Positions 52,268-60,949 of a DNA stretch of 64,000 nucleotides are shown in pieces. The position numbers were made by a program, and so were the translations under genes. The stretch is from an uncultured Oscillospiraceae bacterium. GTDB lineage: Bacteria; Bacillota; Clostridia; Oscillospirales; Ruminococcaceae. The DNA is taken from positions 18,114 to 82,113 of the forward strand of contig UQBC01000007.1 in assembly GCA_900539195.1 (NCBI GenBank). Reading direction: 5' to 3'. Under the pieces are notes generated by a model, which saw only the letters and a list, made by a program, of their open reading frames with translations, was not told the origin of the DNA and did no database searches. Within the stretch, counting starts at the first letter, position 1. The number at the start of each line of letters is the position of its first letter.

Positions 52268-53140
52268 ATGAAAAAATTAAATTTTAAAGCTATTGCTGTT
52301 GCTCTGACAGCAGCTCTTACACTTGGTCTTCCAGGCTGTAGTTCAAGCGGTAATTCTTCAACCGCAGACAGCAGTGCAACAGCAGGCGACAGCACATCTG
52401 TTGCAGAAAGCTCCGCAGAGGGTGATCAGTCACTCCAGAAGGTAAAGGACGCAGGTCAGTTTATATTAGGACTTGACGCTACATTCAAGCCCATGGGCTA
52501 CACAGATGAAAACGGCGAGATCGTAGGCTTTGATATTGACGTAGCAGAGGAAGTTTGCAACAGACTCGGCGTAAAGCTTGTAAAACAGCCTATCAACTGG
52601 GATACGCTCACAACCGACCTTAATGTCGGCAAGTGCGACTGCATATGGAACGGTCTTAGCATAAACGAAGAACGTCAGGAAAAGATGAATCTTTCAGAGC
52701 CTTATATGAAGAACACTATGGTATTCGTTGTAAAGGGCGATTCTACAGTTGCAAAGATGGACGACCTCAAGGGCAAGAAGGTATCTGTTCAGAACGGTTC
52801 TTCTGCACAGACGATTCTTGAAAACAGTGCTATCAAGGACGATATAACGATCAGCCCCATTGCTACAAACGTAGAAGCTTTACAGCAGCTTGAGCTTGGC
52901 GTTGTTGACGCTGTATTCCTTGATGAAGTTGTTGCAGATTATGAAATCAAAAACTCTGCAAAGGACTACAAGAAGCTGGCGGAAGGCCTTGAAGAAGAGC
53001 AGTACGCTATCGCATTCAGAAAGAACGATCAGGCACTGCGTGACGCAGTTCAGAAGACACTCAGCGAGATGAAGGCTGACGGTAAGCTCGGCGATATCTC
53101 AACAAAGTGGTTCGGCTCTGATATTACAATCGTTAAGTAA
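52268..53140 (+). CDS. Amino-acid-binding lipoprotein without linked transporter
   Basis: 290 residues. Lipobox LPGC (Cys24), Ser/Asn/Thr linker, then family 3 SBP: FILGLDATFKPMGYTDENGEIVGFDIDVAEEV and CIWNGLSINEERQEKMNLSEPY. Homologous in fold to the binding protein at 47076 but clearly a different protein. Its gene is bounded by terminators on both sides, and no permease or ATPase is adjacent, so it probably feeds an ABC importer encoded elsewhere. Confidence 0.87.
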   Translation: MKKLNFKAIAVALTAALTLGLPGCSSSGNSSTADSSATAGDSTSVAESSAEGDQSLQKVKDAGQFILGLDATFKPMGYTDENGEIVGFDIDVAEEVCNRLGVKLVKQPINWDTLTTDLNVGKCDCIWNGLSINEERQEKMNLSEPYMKNTMVFVVKGDSTVAKMDDLKGKKVSVQNGSSAQTILENSAIKDDITISPIATNVEALQQLELGVVDAVFLDEVVADYEIKNSAKDYKKLAEGLEEEQYAIAFRKNDQALRDAVQKTLSEMKADGKLGDISTKWFGSDITIVK

Positions 53141-53157
53141 TTTACTGTATAATATGC

Positions 53158-53186
53158 AAATCCCTCACGCAAAACGTGGGGGATTT
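53158..53186. terminator. Terminator between SBP gene and phosphoesterase gene
   Basis: AAATCCCTCACG...CGTGGGGGATTT hairpin with T-run (GTTTTG) on the plus strand. Confidence 0.7.
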
Positions 53187-53274
53187 GTTTTGTATAAAAC
53201 CCGTTTCCGGAAAATCGAGGGGCATATTGTTCTTTTTGTATTTCAGGGAAAACATCCGGCATCTGTGGCAGGCT

Positions 53275-53970
53275 TTACACATAAAATTCCGCCATATCCT
53301 CAAGTCTGAGACACGCAAGTTTTCCGCCGAAAGACGCTCCGCAGTCGATTACTATATTATTGTGAGAATGATATATCTCCCACTTACCGCTTATCAGCTT
53401 TGTAGGGGTATGGCCCGAAATGATGTATACGCTGTCATCGTCAAAATATTGCCGTTCATAGTCGGGACGAAGTTCAAGCAGTTCATAAAGAGCGTACTCG
53501 GATATCTTCTTGCCTTTTCGGAAATTTCCCAGTCCTGCGTGCACAAGAATGAAAGTCTTATCTACTATGTCTATTGCTTCATAAGCGTAAAGGCTGTCAA
53601 TTAAGTCGATTATTTCCTTTCGTTTAACCGGCGGTAGTGCCCGAAGCTGTTTCATAGTCGTGGTGCCGCCATTGCGTTTGTATATTGAAAGCTCGATCAG
53701 AAAATCGTCATCAACTGAATTTATATTTTCCTCAGTTATTTCGGTGGTTAAACGGCTCAGAAGATCCCTTGCCATTACCTCGTGATTACCGAGAAGTACA
53801 GTGATGTTCGGCTTATCCATAACATATTCCAGTATATCGACAGGGCGTTCTCCGCGGTCGATTATATCGCCTATAATAAACAGCTCATCGCTGTCTGAGA
53901 AATCAATCTTTTCCAGCATTGCGATGAATTTATCATACATACCGTGCAGGTCGCTCATAACGTAGGTCAT
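53275..53970 (-). CDS. Serine/threonine-type metallophosphoesterase
   Basis: 231 residues of the calcineurin-like fold. DLHG (7-10), GDIIDRG (34-40) and GNHE (61-64) are the three metal-binding motifs, and a late SGHTPT is the fourth. Closest in pattern to bacterial PPP-type phosphatases (PrpA/ApaH-like). Substrate: phosphoprotein or dinucleotide, undecided. ATG 53970 with AAAGGA upstream. Confidence 0.87.
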   Translation of the reverse strand: MTYVMSDLHGMYDKFIAMLEKIDFSDSDELFIIGDIIDRGERPVDILEYVMDKPNITVLLGNHEVMARDLLSRLTTEITEENINSVDDDFLIELSIYKRNGGTTTMKQLRALPPVKRKEIIDLIDSLYAYEAIDIVDKTFILVHAGLGNFRKGKKISEYALYELLELRPDYERQYFDDDSVYIISGHTPTKLISGKWEIYHSHNNIVIDCGASFGGKLACLRLEDMAEFYV

Positions 53971-54421
53971 ATCTTTTCCTTTCTTTATAAACCAAAAACA
54001 AGGTGATATAAAGTATAGCACAAAAGCAAGCGGTTTTCAAATAAAAAACACCTCCCGACTTTACAGCCGCTGCAGAGTGTATATTTATAGCAGACTTAAA
54101 CAGCGAGAAATAAAAATGTCCGTTTATCAAATTCCCGCATAAAAGATCAAAACGTTTATACAACCGTTTTTCTGCTATATACCCAAAAACGCAAGTAAAT
54201 GAAAACTGAAAATCGTTAATATTTAAGCATCCGACTTGTTGACTTCAAGGTTTTATTGTGGTAAAATATTTTTTGGAGATATTCGTGAAAAAGACGGATG
54301 TGATGCACTCGAGTTAGCTATAACTAATTAAGTTAGCAATATATAATACGGTTAGTTATTGCTAATCAAGCAATGCTGTACAATCTGTGTGAACGGAGCA
54401 ATATGAAAGGAAAAATGTAAA
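53971..54421. promoter_or_regulatory. Divergent region with twin palindromes upstream of ABC exporter
   Basis: Minus-strand promoter for the phosphoesterase (TTGAAA 54040-54035, 17 bp, TATACT 54017-54012). Towards the ABC genes: TTAGCTATAACTAA (54313-54326) and TTAGTTATTGCTAA (54352-54365), near-identical 14-bp palindromes 39 bp apart, flank a TATAAT (54342-54347) with no good -35. TTAGCAATA...TATTGCTAA (54333-54365) also pair. The pattern fits regulator binding on both sides of a promoter. The 250 bp between these elements look featureless. Confidence 0.6.
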
Positions 54422-55120
54422 ATGTTTCTTACTGTCAAAGAGATAAGAAAGCACTTCGGTGAGGGCGACAGCCGTGTTGAAGTGCTGAACGGAATTGATG
54501 CCGAAATCGAAAAAGGAGAGATATGCGTACTGCTCGGTCCATCCGGCTCGGGCAAGTCCACCCTTCTGAATATCATAGGAGGCATCGACAGTGCCGACAG
54601 CGGATATATTGCCATAAACGGCGAAAAGACCGCAGATATGAACGAGAAAAGGCTGACGCTGTACCGCAGGAAGCACCTCGGATATATCTTCCAGCAGTAC
54701 AATCTCATACCTAACCTCAACATCAAGGAAAATGTTGAAATAGGCGCATATCTGAGTGACAATCCGCTTGACACGGATGAAATACTGAAAACGCTCGGTC
54801 TTTATGAGCATCGTCACAAATTGCCGAATCAGCTTTCGGGCGGTCAGCAGCAGAGAACGGCAATAGGCAGAGCGATAATCAAAAATCCCGATATTCTGCT
54901 TTGCGACGAGCCTACCGGTGCGCTTGACTACAAGACCTCAAAGGATATACTCAAGCTGATAAGCAATGTAAATAAGAAGTTCGGCAATACAGTCGTAATG
55001 GTTACCCACAATGACGCTATCAAAAATATGGCGGACAGGGTAATAAAGCTGCGTGACGGCACGATAAGAAAGAATTATCTCAATGAAAACAAGATCGCCG
55101 CAGAAGATCTTGACTGGTAA
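54422..55120 (+). CDS. MacB-type ABC exporter ATP-binding protein
   Basis: 232 residues. Walker A GPSGSGKST, signature LSGGQQQR and LLCDEPTGALD are as in LolD/MacB/SalX ATPases (PTGALD is diagnostic). It must pair with an FtsX-type permease, which follows 11 bp downstream. Such pairs export antimicrobial peptides or sense cell-envelope stress. Confidence 0.9.
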   Translation: MFLTVKEIRKHFGEGDSRVEVLNGIDAEIEKGEICVLLGPSGSGKSTLLNIIGGIDSADSGYIAINGEKTADMNEKRLTLYRRKHLGYIFQQYNLIPNLNIKENVEIGAYLSDNPLDTDEILKTLGLYEHRHKLPNQLSGGQQQRTAIGRAIIKNPDILLCDEPTGALDYKTSKDILKLISNVNKKFGNTVVMVTHNDAIKNMADRVIKLRDGTIRKNYLNENKIAAEDLDW

Positions 55121-55131
55121 GGAGGATAACG

Positions 55132-57411
55132 ATGGGAAATCCTCTTGTTAAACGTCTGCCGAGTGAATTCAAAAACGAGCTTGGCAAATATATTGTAATC
55201 TTTTTATTCATGACGCTTTCGGTATCTTTTGTATCGGGCTGGAGTGTTGCAGGCGGAAGTATGGCAACGGCTTATGATGAGAGCTTTGAAAAGTACAATA
55301 TAGAGGACGGTAATTTCGAGCTTTATGCAAAGGCCGATGATGAGCTTATAAAGGCTGTTGAGGACAGCGACAAGTATGACGCTAAGATATACGAAAACTT
55401 CTATGTTGAATTTCCGACCAAAGAGGTCGACAGCACACTGCGTATATTCAAAAAGCGTACCGATATAAACCTCGAATGCCTTATGGACGGCGAATTTCCG
55501 TCAAGTGACAGCGAAATTGCCATCGACAGAATGTATGCAGACAACAACAGCCTAAAAGTCGGTGACAAGCTGACCCTTCACGGCAAAGAATACAGGATAT
55601 GCGGACTTGTCGCGCTGTCGGACTACAGCGCACTGTTTTCAAGCCCGTCGGATATGATGTTCGATTCGATAAAATTCGGTGTTGCGATAGTGACAGCCGA
55701 TACATTCGGTACATATCCGGAGGATAAGCTGCATTATGTCTATTCGTGGAAATATGCCGAGCGTCCCGCCGATAATACTGAGGCAAAGTCGTTGTCGGAG
55801 AACTTCCTTGAAAAGCTGTCCGAAGAAGCTCCGAAATATATGAATGCGGTCACCGGCTACATTCCCGAATATACAAATCAGGCAATAATCTTCACGGGCG
55901 ATGATATTAAGGGTGATACGACCTTTGTACAGATGTTCCTTTATATAATCGTGGTAATCATCGCATTCATATTTGCGATAACCACGTCAAACACCATCGC
56001 AAAGGAAGCAGGCGTTATAGGTACGCTCCGTGCTACCGGCTATACAAAGTGGGAGATAGTAAGGCACTACCTTACCCTTCCTATGCTGGTCGTATTAGCC
56101 GGTGCGGTTGTCGGAAACATACTCGGCTACACGGTTTTAAAGGACTATGCCGCAAGCGCATATTACGGAAGCTACAGCCTGCCGACCTACGTTACGCTGT
56201 GGAATCCGCAGGCATTTATAAGCACAACGGTAATCCCGATAATAATCGTATTCATTATCGACCTGTTGATGCTAGCAAGAAAGCTGAGCCTGTCGCCGCT
56301 TCAGTTTATCCGCCATGACCTTTCACGGAGAAAGAAGAAAAAGGCGTTCAGGCTTAACACCAGAATCGGCATTATGAAGCGTTTCAGACTGCGTGTGCTG
56401 TTCCAGAATATGCCTAACTACATTATTATGATCATCGGTGCGTTGCTTGGTAACGTTCTTGTGATGTTCGGACTTGTTTTAGGTCCTGTGCTTGACAACT
56501 ATCAGCAGGAGATAACCTCCAATCTGCTTGCGGATCACCAGTATCTTCTGAAGGCTCAGGTCGAAACGGAAAACAAGGATGCTGAAAAGTTTTCCGCAAC
56601 AACTCTCAAAACTATCGAGGGTGCGCTCAAAAGCGAGGAAATAACCGTTTACGGCATTGCGAAAAACAGCAGATACGTTGACTTGCCGCTCGGTGACAAC
56701 GAGGTTTATATTTCAAATGCCTACTCGGAAAAACACGGTATCAAAGCAGGCGATGAAATAACGCTCAGGGAACAGTTCGGCTCAAAAGAATACAAGTTCA
56801 GGGTGGGCGGAATTTACTACTACCCGTCAACGCTTACGGTATTTATGGACAAGGACGCATTCAACGAAAAGTTCGACTGCGATAAAGACTATTTCACGGG
56901 CTATTTCTCAAAGTCGGAAATAAGCGATATAGACGACCTTTATATTGCGACCGAGATAACGGTTGACGATCTTACAAAGGTATCACGTCAGCTTACAAGG
57001 TCGATGGGCAATATGATGAATATCTTTGTCTTTTTCGGCGTTATAATGTATGTGCTGATAATCTATCTGCTGTCCAAGATAATAATCGAAAAGAACGCAC
57101 AGTCCATTTCTATGACAAAGATACTCGGATACAGGAACAGTGAGATAAACGGCATATATATTGCGACCACCGCTATTGTAACGGTTGTCACACTGCTTGT
57201 CACCATACCGCTGTCAGACTATCTGCTCGGTCAGCTGTTCGTAATATTCATGCGTGATTATCCGGGCTGGCTTCCCTACAGGTCTTTTGTTCCGGTATAT
57301 GTAAAAACCGCTCTTATCGGCATCGGTTCATTCGCCGTTATCGCACTTGCTCTTACAAGAAAGATAAAGAAAGTGCCTCTTGCCGACGCTCTCAAGAATG
57401 TAGACGAATAA
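55132..57411 (+). CDS. FtsX-like ABC transporter permease
   Basis: 759 residues with two FtsX domains. N-terminal helix (IVIFLFMTLSVSFVSG), an extracellular domain (about 60-260), a helix cluster at 262-400, a second soluble domain (about 450-610), and a final three-helix group ending at the C-terminus. This 1+3+... layout suits a Gram-positive MacB-like or BceB-like exporter permease; it has too few helices for BceB. Substrate unknown. No histidine kinase or response regulator is adjacent, unlike the usual Bce modules. Confidence 0.85.
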   Translation: MGNPLVKRLPSEFKNELGKYIVIFLFMTLSVSFVSGWSVAGGSMATAYDESFEKYNIEDGNFELYAKADDELIKAVEDSDKYDAKIYENFYVEFPTKEVDSTLRIFKKRTDINLECLMDGEFPSSDSEIAIDRMYADNNSLKVGDKLTLHGKEYRICGLVALSDYSALFSSPSDMMFDSIKFGVAIVTADTFGTYPEDKLHYVYSWKYAERPADNTEAKSLSENFLEKLSEEAPKYMNAVTGYIPEYTNQAIIFTGDDIKGDTTFVQMFLYIIVVIIAFIFAITTSNTIAKEAGVIGTLRATGYTKWEIVRHYLTLPMLVVLAGAVVGNILGYTVLKDYAASAYYGSYSLPTYVTLWNPQAFISTTVIPIIIVFIIDLLMLARKLSLSPLQFIRHDLSRRKKKKAFRLNTRIGIMKRFRLRVLFQNMPNYIIMIIGALLGNVLVMFGLVLGPVLDNYQQEITSNLLADHQYLLKAQVETENKDAEKFSATTLKTIEGALKSEEITVYGIAKNSRYVDLPLGDNEVYISNAYSEKHGIKAGDEITLREQFGSKEYKFRVGGIYYYPSTLTVFMDKDAFNEKFDCDKDYFTGYFSKSEISDIDDLYIATEITVDDLTKVSRQLTRSMGNMMNIFVFFGVIMYVLIIYLLSKIIIEKNAQSISMTKILGYRNSEINGIYIATTAIVTVVTLLVTIPLSDYLLGQLFVIFMRDYPGWLPYRSFVPVYVKTALIGIGSFAVIALALTRKIKKVPLADALKNVDE

Positions 57412-57661
57412 TGGCAGTATAGCCGTTAAAACGCCGTTTTAATAGCATTTACCGATAATATATGCATTCCGCTGTTTGCCTGATGGCAGACGGCGGATTT
57501 TTTATTGTGTTGCGATTACAAATCCCGTCAGACGCACAGAAACACTTTACAGTTATTTTTCTTGACATCACAGCGTAAAAATAATATAATAAACAATGGC
57601 GGAGTGTGTGAAAATTCCGTCCGATATTTAATTTTAATCAAACCGAAAGGTAAGAACGACC
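57412..57661 (+). other. Intergenic region with terminator and promoter
   Basis: Terminator at 57468-57497 (TCCGCTGTTTGCC/GGCAGACGGCGGA, two G-U pairs, TGAT loop, then six T). Promoter for the next operon: TTGACA (57562-57567), 17 bp, TATAAT (57585-57590). Confidence 0.75.
57468..57497 (+). terminator. Terminator of the MacB-like operon
   Basis: 13-bp stem with 4-nt loop and TTTTTT tract. Confidence 0.85.
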
Positions 57662-58441
57662 TTGTTTATTGATATAAACGATTTAAGAATAAACTATATT
57701 GATGAGGGCGAAGATAACGGCAGAGGGGTAATTCTCCTTCTTCACGGCTGGGGCAGTAATATTACGCTGTTCAAAAATATTGTCGATATGCTGTCGCCTC
57801 ATATGAGAGTGGTTGCGCCCGATATGGCGGGCTTCGGTGAAAGCGACGAGCCGAAAAAGCCGTGGTGCGTTGACGATTATGTTGACTTCATCGGCACATT
57901 CTGCAAAAAGCTCGGAATCGTACCTACCGTTGTACTCGGACACAGCTTCGGCGGCAGAGTTATAATAAAGGCTGTTACCCGTGAAAAGCCCGTGCTGACT
58001 CCCGAAAAGATAATTCTTACGGACAGTGCCGGAATCAAGCCGAAACAGAGCGTATCCTCAAAAATCAAGACACGGACATATAAAATGGGTAAGGCGGTAA
58101 TGAGTACCGCACCTATGAAAAAGCTGTTTCCCGATGCCGTTGAAAATATGAGGAACAAGCGAGGCAGTGCAGATTATCTTGCGGCATCGCCTGTAATGAG
58201 GGCAACGCTTGTAAAGGTAGTAAACGAGGACTTGACTTATCTCCTGCCCGAAATAAAGCAGTCTACCTTGCTTATATGGGGCGATAAGGACGACGCTACT
58301 CCCCTGTCTGACGGGGTTAAAATGAGCGAGCTTATAAAAGACAGCGGACTTGTTACTATTGAAGGTGTGGGACACTATGCTTTTCTTGAGGGTTGGTACA
58401 CATTCTCAAGAGTATTGGCATCATTCCTTGACATTAAATAA
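57662..58441 (+). CDS. Alpha/beta-hydrolase
   Basis: 259 residues from a TTG start. LLLHGWGS (26-33) is the oxyanion region, GHSFGG (93-98) the nucleophile elbow (Ser95), DKDDATP supplies the acid and GVGHY the catalytic His. General esterase or lactonase fold; substrate unknown. First gene of a probable operon whose later members build peptidoglycan precursors. RBS (AAAGG) is weaker and farther than usual, so the start is less sure. Confidence 0.83.
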   Translation: MFIDINDLRINYIDEGEDNGRGVILLLHGWGSNITLFKNIVDMLSPHMRVVAPDMAGFGESDEPKKPWCVDDYVDFIGTFCKKLGIVPTVVLGHSFGGRVIIKAVTREKPVLTPEKIILTDSAGIKPKQSVSSKIKTRTYKMGKAVMSTAPMKKLFPDAVENMRNKRGSADYLAASPVMRATLVKVVNEDLTYLLPEIKQSTLLIWGDKDDATPLSDGVKMSELIKDSGLVTIEGVGHYAFLEGWYTFSRVLASFLDIK

Positions 58442-58461
58442 AACAGAACGGAGAATTTATT

Positions 58462-60036
58462 TTGGATATTTTACGTTTAATCGCCGTTGCCGTACTCGGT
58501 ATGGCACTTGGCGCATCGTGCGGACTTAATTTTATACACTATATGCATATGTTCCAGCTGAACTCCTATCATGCCGATGAGCAGTTCAAGTGGATAGGAA
58601 AGAATATAAAAGATGTTATAATGCGCCATGTGTTTACAATAGGTGCGATACTTACATTTATTATATGCGGCGAAACAAATGCGTCCACCTGCTTTATAGC
58701 GGCGGCTTTTCTGTTCCTTGACATTGTGTTCTCTGCGCCGAAAAAGGCAAAGAAAAAGCTGGTGTTCACTCCGAGAGTAATGAGAATGACGGTGACATCG
58801 GTTATCCTTTATGTACTTTTGATACTGCTTGTATTCCTGACGCTCGGAATGGGTTACGCTTCGCTTGCAATAACAATGTGCGTACAGATTTTAACGCTTG
58901 TTATGGCAATGATTGCAAACCTTATAAATAAGCCGGTCGAACTTATGATAAACCGTCATTATATCAATGACGCAAAGCGTATAATAAACGGTCTTCCCGA
59001 CCTTACCGTAGTAGGACTTACAGGAAGCTACGGAAAAACAAGTACAAAGTTCTATCTTGAAAAGCTGCTCGGTGCAAAGTACAACGTGCTTATGACCCCC
59101 GAAAGCTACAACACGACTATGGGTGTTGTAAAGGTGGTGCGTGGACAGCTTAACGCAACGCACGAAATATTCCTGTGCGAAATGGGCGCTAAGAATGTCG
59201 GCGAAATCAAGGAAATCTGCGATATAGTAAAGCCAAAGCACGGAATCATCACGTCGATAGGCCCTCAGCATCTTGAAACATTCAAGTCAATCGACAATAT
59301 AATAAAGACAAAATTCGAGCTTGCCGACAGCCTTCCCGACAAGGACGGCATTATATTCCTCAATTACGATAACGAATATATAGCAAAGCACGAGTGCAAC
59401 AAGAACAAGGTGACCTATTCGCTCGGCGGCGGCACGGATTATTATGCGGACAATATTTCCGTCAGCGAGAACGGCACACAGTTCACGGTTCACAACGGTA
59501 ATGAAGAAAAGCAGTTTGCGACAAAGCTCATCGGCAGTCACAACGTACAGAATATAGTCGGTGCGATAGCCGTTGCAAATACGCTCGGCGTTCCGTTTGC
59601 TGACCTTGTTATGCCCGTCAAGCGTCTTGAATGCGTTCCGCACAGATTGCAGATAATCAAGGGTACAAACAAGACGATAATAGACGACGCTTTCAATTCA
59701 AATCCTACAGGCGCAAAGGCGGCTCTTGATACGCTCGCCGTATTCGACGGCTTTAAGATACTTGTTTCTCCGGGAATGGTGGAGCTTGGCGAAAAGGAAT
59801 ACGAGCTTAACAAGCGTTTTGGAGAACAGGCGGCTGAAATTTGCGACTTTGTTATCGCAGTAGGTGAACGTCAGGCAGTGCCGATAGTTGACGGTCTTAA
59901 GGCAAAGGGATATCCCGAAGAAAAGACATATGTTGCAAAGAATCTGAACGAGGCTCTTGCAAAGGTTGAAAATATAAAGACAGGCGGAGAAAAGAAGATA
60001 GTTCTTCTTGAAAACGATCTGCCGGATAATTATTGA
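58462..60036 (+). CDS. Membrane-anchored MurF-like ligase
   Basis: 524 residues from a TTG start. The first 160 residues hold about four hydrophobic segments (about 1-25, 57-90, 108-130, 135-155). A Mur ligase catalytic region follows: GLTGSYGKTST (186-195, P-loop), TMGVVKVVRGQL, EMGAKNVGEI and DDAFNSNPTGAKAAL. These are MurF-like (adds D-Ala-D-Ala to UDP-MurNAc-tripeptide). A membrane-attached MurF relative is unusual; canonical MurF is cytosolic and near 450 residues. Lies two genes upstream of ddl, the enzyme that makes its substrate. Confidence 0.82.
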   Translation: MDILRLIAVAVLGMALGASCGLNFIHYMHMFQLNSYHADEQFKWIGKNIKDVIMRHVFTIGAILTFIICGETNASTCFIAAAFLFLDIVFSAPKKAKKKLVFTPRVMRMTVTSVILYVLLILLVFLTLGMGYASLAITMCVQILTLVMAMIANLINKPVELMINRHYINDAKRIINGLPDLTVVGLTGSYGKTSTKFYLEKLLGAKYNVLMTPESYNTTMGVVKVVRGQLNATHEIFLCEMGAKNVGEIKEICDIVKPKHGIITSIGPQHLETFKSIDNIIKTKFELADSLPDKDGIIFLNYDNEYIAKHECNKNKVTYSLGGGTDYYADNISVSENGTQFTVHNGNEEKQFATKLIGSHNVQNIVGAIAVANTLGVPFADLVMPVKRLECVPHRLQIIKGTNKTIIDDAFNSNPTGAKAALDTLAVFDGFKILVSPGMVELGEKEYELNKRFGEQAAEICDFVIAVGERQAVPIVDGLKAKGYPEEKTYVAKNLNEALAKVENIKTGGEKKIVLLENDLPDNY

Positions 60037-60076
60037 TATTGCGTGTAAAGCAAAGGTTTAAAACGAGGGAGATATT

Positions 60077-60925
60077 ATGGACGTATTTTGCGATTACTGC
60101 GGAGCAAAGCTTGATGTAGAACACGAAAACTGCTGTACACAGTGCGGCGCACCGTTTGACAACAACGCAAGTGTAAAGGAATACCGTGAGGCAAAGAAAA
60201 GGAAAGAGGAAGAATACAGACGCAGACAGGAGATGCGTCAGAATGAGTATAATGCCTCGCAACAGCCGTCACAGAGCAATGTAAACAGCTCTCGGAATAA
60301 CGCTTCTCAGCAGCAAAAAATCGTAAAGGCAATTATAACAGTTTTCATTATAATGTTCTTTGCGCCTACGGTAATAGGTATCATTATTTCCATATTCGGC
60401 GGAATTTTCTCGGCAATTAGCGACAACATCGGTGACAACTTTGACAACAACAACGGTTACATAGAAGAAATCTCATTTGCAGAAGAATCCTCAGCAACTC
60501 AGGAGGTACAGCGTGTAAACTTCAACGAAACCGCTCAGACTGCCGAATACAGCTTTATCTGCGATGAGGTTTTCAGAACGGATATTATGTACGGCGGAGC
60601 GGATAAGGGCTATATGTATGTTGCGTTCCACCTGAAAGTCAAGAACACAACCGATGAAAAGCTGTGGCTTTCCAATGACCTTAATTGCATCTATGACGGC
60701 GATATAGGCTGCGACAGAGCGTGGGGCTTTGACGAAGGAAAGAGCTTCAGCACTTCAGTGGCTCTCTCCGCAGGGATCGGCTCGGACGGCTATGTCTGCT
60801 ACATAGTTCCCGAAAACGCAAAGAGCGTTGTACTTGCATATGGCGATTACGTCAGGGTAAATATTGACCTGAGAGATCTCAGCTACAGGACGGAAAGCTC
60901 GCAAACAAGCACAGATAATACTTAA
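60077..60925 (+). CDS. Zinc-ribbon membrane protein, unknown function
   Basis: 282 residues. FCDYCG...CCTQCG (C5, C8, C20, C23) is an N-terminal zinc ribbon. A charged Glu/Lys/Arg-rich coil (about 34-60), a Gln/Ser/Asn linker, and one membrane segment (about 84-114) follow. The C-terminal ~160 residues form a beta-rich soluble domain, similar in size to DUF4352/DUF4190-type extracytoplasmic domains. The zinc ribbon is on the cytoplasmic side. Cotranscribed with murF-like and ddl genes; function not recognised. Confidence 0.6.
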   Translation: MDVFCDYCGAKLDVEHENCCTQCGAPFDNNASVKEYREAKKRKEEEYRRRQEMRQNEYNASQQPSQSNVNSSRNNASQQQKIVKAIITVFIIMFFAPTVIGIIISIFGGIFSAISDNIGDNFDNNNGYIEEISFAEESSATQEVQRVNFNETAQTAEYSFICDEVFRTDIMYGGADKGYMYVAFHLKVKNTTDEKLWLSNDLNCIYDGDIGCDRAWGFDEGKSFSTSVALSAGIGSDGYVCYIVPENAKSVVLAYGDYVRVNIDLRDLSYRTESSQTSTDNT

Positions 60926-60949
60926 TTGACATAAAGAAAGGATAAGACC

